Assembly (NCBI GenBank): GCA_027353395.1
Contig: DAIEHU010000018.1
Coordinates: forward strand, 1 to 16,858
DNA: 16,858 nucleotides
Direction: 5' to 3'
From: Desulfobacteraceae bacterium
GTDB taxonomy: Bacteria; Desulfobacterota; Desulfobacteria; Desulfobacterales; Desulfosalsimonadaceae
In this document: piece after piece, positions 15,002 through 16,858 of the stretch
Position numbering within the stretch: the stretch's first letter is position 1
Layout of the letters: the number at the start of each line of letters is the position of its first letter
The notes under the pieces: generated by a model
Databases searched by the model: none
The model's input: only the letters and a program-made list of their open reading frames with translations
What the model was told of the DNA's origin: nothing
Program-made: the position numbers and the translations under genes

Positions 15002-15454
15002 ATGGAAAGTCACGAATTTCAAGGTTTTCGCAAAAAACTGAAAAAGACTCAGGAAGAAATGGCGCGCCTGCTTGGAATATCCGTCAAAGCCATTCGGAGC
15101 TATGAACAGGGCTGGCGTTCTATCCCGGCCCACGCCGAACGGCAGATATTGTTTCTTTGCGCCAAAAAAGATGAAATCACGACACCGGTCAAGCCCTGCT
15201 GGATGATTAATAAATGCAGCAAATCCCGGAAAGAGGATTGCCCGGCGTGGGAATTCCAGGCCGGCACCCTCTGCTGGTTCATCAACGGCACCATTTGCAG
15301 CGGTATCGATCATCACAACTGGCGGAAAAAAATTGAAATCTGTAAAACATGCAAGGCGTTTCCCAATGGCTTAAAAACTATTTTAACGGCCAGCCCGGTA
15401 CATATGGAAGCCCCACCCCATGAAGACTGCTTTCACCCGCTGAATATCGAATAG
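15002..15454 (+). CDS. XRE-type HTH regulator with cysteine-rich C-terminal domain
   Basis: The 150-residue protein starts with an HTH_3/XRE domain (about 5-50; TQEEMARLLGISVKAIRSYE), followed by a cysteine-rich domain: Cys66-Trp67, Cys72, Cys80, Cys91-Trp92, Cys99, Cys114 and Cys117, plus Cys143. The two CW pairs and the spacing recall the small two-CW cysteine-rich domain seen in other anaerobe signalling proteins, likely to bind a metal or Fe-S cluster. A DNA-binding head joined to a cysteine cluster suggests a redox, metal or NO sensor; this is inference. The start at 15002 begins directly at the HTH; upstream in-frame codons would run through the inverted repeat and promoter. The ribosome site (GGGG) is weak. 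Confidence 0.82.
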   Translation: MESHEFQGFRKKLKKTQEEMARLLGISVKAIRSYEQGWRSIPAHAERQILFLCAKKDEITTPVKPCWMINKCSKSRKEDCPAWEFQAGTLCWFINGTICSGIDHHNWRKKIEICKTCKAFPNGLKTILTASPVHMEAPPHEDCFHPLNIE

Positions 15455-15494
15455 CCCTTTTACAGGAATATGGATTGGCGCTGCATCCGTGAGA

Positions 15495-15512
15495 TTCTCC
15501 CGCCTGGGAGAA
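15495..15512. terminator. Hairpin between convergent regulator and FmdB-type genes
   Basis: Perfect arms TTCTCCC and GGGAGAA enclose the loop GCCT, 41 bases after the regulator stop and 14 bases after the convergent FmdB-type stop. T-tracts beside it are weak, so bidirectional termination is plausible, not certain. Confidence 0.5.
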
Positions 15513-15525
15513 GTATTTAAATCCC

Positions 15526-15732
15526 TCACCCTGCCGGCGCACAGCCCGAAGACTTCGCCCCGCCGCCATAACCCGCCGGAATTTTAAGGGTCACATTGCT
15601 GCACGCCGACATAAGCTTGCGCGTATCTGGATGGTTACATTTGGGGCATGGGGGATTTCCGTCTTCCGACGGAAGAATCAATCGTTCAAACCGGTGATGG
15701 CAACACTGGCATTCAAATTCATATATGGGCAT
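15526..15732 (-). CDS. FmdB-family zinc-ribbon protein
   Basis: The 68-residue protein opens with MPIYEFECQCC, the hallmark of FmdB-type putative regulatory proteins, and has two knuckles, Cys8-x2-Cys11 and Cys29-x2-Cys32, forming a zinc ribbon, followed by a Gly/Ser-rich tail. Family members were proposed as regulators in methylotrophs; biochemical function is not known. The start at 15732 has GGAG 9 bases upstream; a longer in-frame start adds 15 residues unlike any relative. It is convergent with the cysteine-rich regulator. Confidence 0.88.
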   Translation of the reverse strand: MPIYEFECQCCHHRFERLILPSEDGNPPCPKCNHPDTRKLMSACSNVTLKIPAGYGGGAKSSGCAPAG

Positions 15733-16022
<290 letters not shown>

Positions 16023-16630
16023 TTTTTATTTAATATCTCCGGTCGGTTAAAAATCTGGTGTTTCCAAGTCTGGTAGAACTCTGGTACAATTCCACGCCTT
16101 TTCCAACCTCTCCCCATCATCTTGGACGGGGGTAAACAATAGTAATGCTTGATAAAAAACATAATCACCGCCATTCCCCTTCCAAGTCCGTTTACATTGC
16201 TCACGGAGCGCATCAATTATAAACCCGGGAAGATTAATTCCAATCCCAAATCATGGCGCTATCTTCGTTGGCTCGTCCTCGGCTCCTCAACGTACTAACG
16301 GTAAGCCTCCGTCGCCTCAATCCACATGTCAGTAAAAAACAAGAGAACGACCGTCTTCCCTGAACCGGGGGGCTGGTTATGGGTGCTGTTCGATGGCATA
16401 AATAGAGCGGGTGACCATAATCGAACGCCGATTATTTCTTTTTTCGTAATATCTGAGAGAGGCTGTTTCACGCGGGGCAAACGCCGACGGGTTGTTGGCC
16501 GCGATTGTGTTATATCTTGCCAATAGTATTCAAAATATGTATTATCGCAGGCAATTATTCGCTAAACACAGCGCTATTCCCTGAAATCAGAGGCTGATTT
16601 TTTGCCTTGCACATCGCGCGGAGAATGTTC
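16023..16630. other. Gene-poor stretch between tRNA-Pro and a DNA methyltransferase gene
   Basis: About 600 bases hold no convincing gene in either direction. Both strands have only short frames without good ribosome sites. Seen here are a minus-strand open stretch (16050-16250) with no usual start codon, a segment at about 16262-16320 whose minus strand is rich in GAGG/GACG words, and a small terminator-like hairpin at 16584-16603. Composition and lack of genes fit decayed or mobile DNA beside a tRNA gene. Confidence 0.5.
16584..16603 (+). terminator. Small terminator-like hairpin before the methyltransferase gene
   Basis: Arms AAATCAG and CTGATTT surround the 3-base loop AGG, with the T-run extended to six Ts. 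The stem is short and AT-rich. It would end plus-strand transcription arriving from the tRNA side. Confidence 0.4.
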
Positions 16631-16858
16631 ATGCCGAGGCTGACCGAACAGGAACAACAGGAAATCATCCGCTTTATCGAAGCCGACAAGCCCCTTCCGG
16701 ACAAATACCGTTTCCTGCTTTTTGAGGACAAGCGGGAAGTGGAGCTGGTATGGAACGGCAAGACCAATGATGTCTGCAATATCGTGCTTCCCTTTCAAAC
16801 CATCGAGCAGGTGGACGAGCCGCGGGCCGAAACCCAGAAGGACACCCGGCTTCAACTG
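16631..16858 (+). CDS. N-terminus of a site-specific DNA methyltransferase (type III-like), cut by the right edge
   Basis: Seventy-six codons are present and remain open at the window end. The segment DKPLPDKYRFLLFEDKR followed by VELVWNGKT and VLPFQTIEQVDEPR is, as I recall it, the typical start of large adenine-specific methyltransferases of type III-like restriction-modification systems. The catalytic DPPY-type and SAM motifs lie beyond the window. The ATG at 16631 is preferred because GGAG is 7 bases upstream; an in-frame ATG at 16625 is too close to it. In the usual arrangement a helicase-nuclease (Res) gene would follow. The position 600 bases behind a tRNA gene suggests an accessory island. 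Confidence 0.7.
   Translation, partial: MPRLTEQEQQEIIRFIEADKPLPDKYRFLLFEDKREVELVWNGKTNDVCNIVLPFQTIEQVDEPRAETQKDTRLQL

Noticed and set aside
16574..16855. Minus-strand frame of 93 codons at the right edge
   Set aside because: It is antisense to the methyltransferase start, whose plus-strand reading matches a known family and has a ribosome site.

Overview
This window looks like a chromosomal segment of an anaerobic, probably sulfate-reducing member of the Desulfobacterota (deltaproteobacteria). I infer this from the gene families: a class I hybrid-cluster protein with a CRP/FNR-family HcpR-type operator, a membrane tetraheme plus octaheme cytochrome pair, a flavoredoxin-like protein, a housekeeping NifU/NifS pair and a large PAS hybrid sensor kinase. 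Base composition is near half G+C. I cannot name a genus.

Region 1 (1-7010, all minus strand). Read in the direction of transcription it holds: a secreted triacylglycerol lipase; a terminator-like hairpin; a membrane-anchored lipase chaperone (Lif/LimK type); a hybrid histidine kinase (sensor domain, PAS, HisKA, HATPase, REC); NifU and NifS, whose stop and start codons overlap; and the first codons of another gene running off the left edge.

Region 2 (7011-12500, the nitrogen-oxide/hydroxylamine block). A 382-base divergent regulatory region leads rightward into a NapC/NrfH-type tetraheme quinol dehydrogenase and an octaheme hydroxylamine-oxidoreductase (HAO) family cytochrome. Converging on them from the right is a minus-strand set: hybrid-cluster protein Hcp (hydroxylamine/NO reductase), a small cupin, an unrecognised 96-residue protein and a hemerythrin. 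Upstream of hcp is a near-ideal HcpR-type palindrome, TTGAC-N4-GTCAA, centred exactly 41.5 bases before the start predicted from a plausible -10 box. Together these genes could carry out nitrite to hydroxylamine to ammonium, or detoxify NO and hydroxylamine. This is the most interesting part of the window.

Region 3 (12549-15732). On the minus strand lie a short MetE-like (HxC...C) zinc methyltransferase-like protein, an overlapping flavin reductase/flavoredoxin-like protein and a DUF3332-type lipoprotein. Divergent from them is an XRE-type regulator with a cysteine-rich C-terminal domain, preceded by a perfect 10+10 base inverted repeat. A small FmdB-type zinc-ribbon protein follows, convergent with the regulator.

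Region 4 (15733-16858). A tRNA-Pro(GGG) gene with its own promoter is followed by about 600 bases with no convincing gene, then the start of a site-specific DNA methyltransferase (probably type III-like restriction-modification) that leaves the window at the right edge. This layout suggests the edge of an island next to a tRNA gene, although no integrase or att repeat is visible. No CRISPR array, rRNA or complete insertion sequence was seen.
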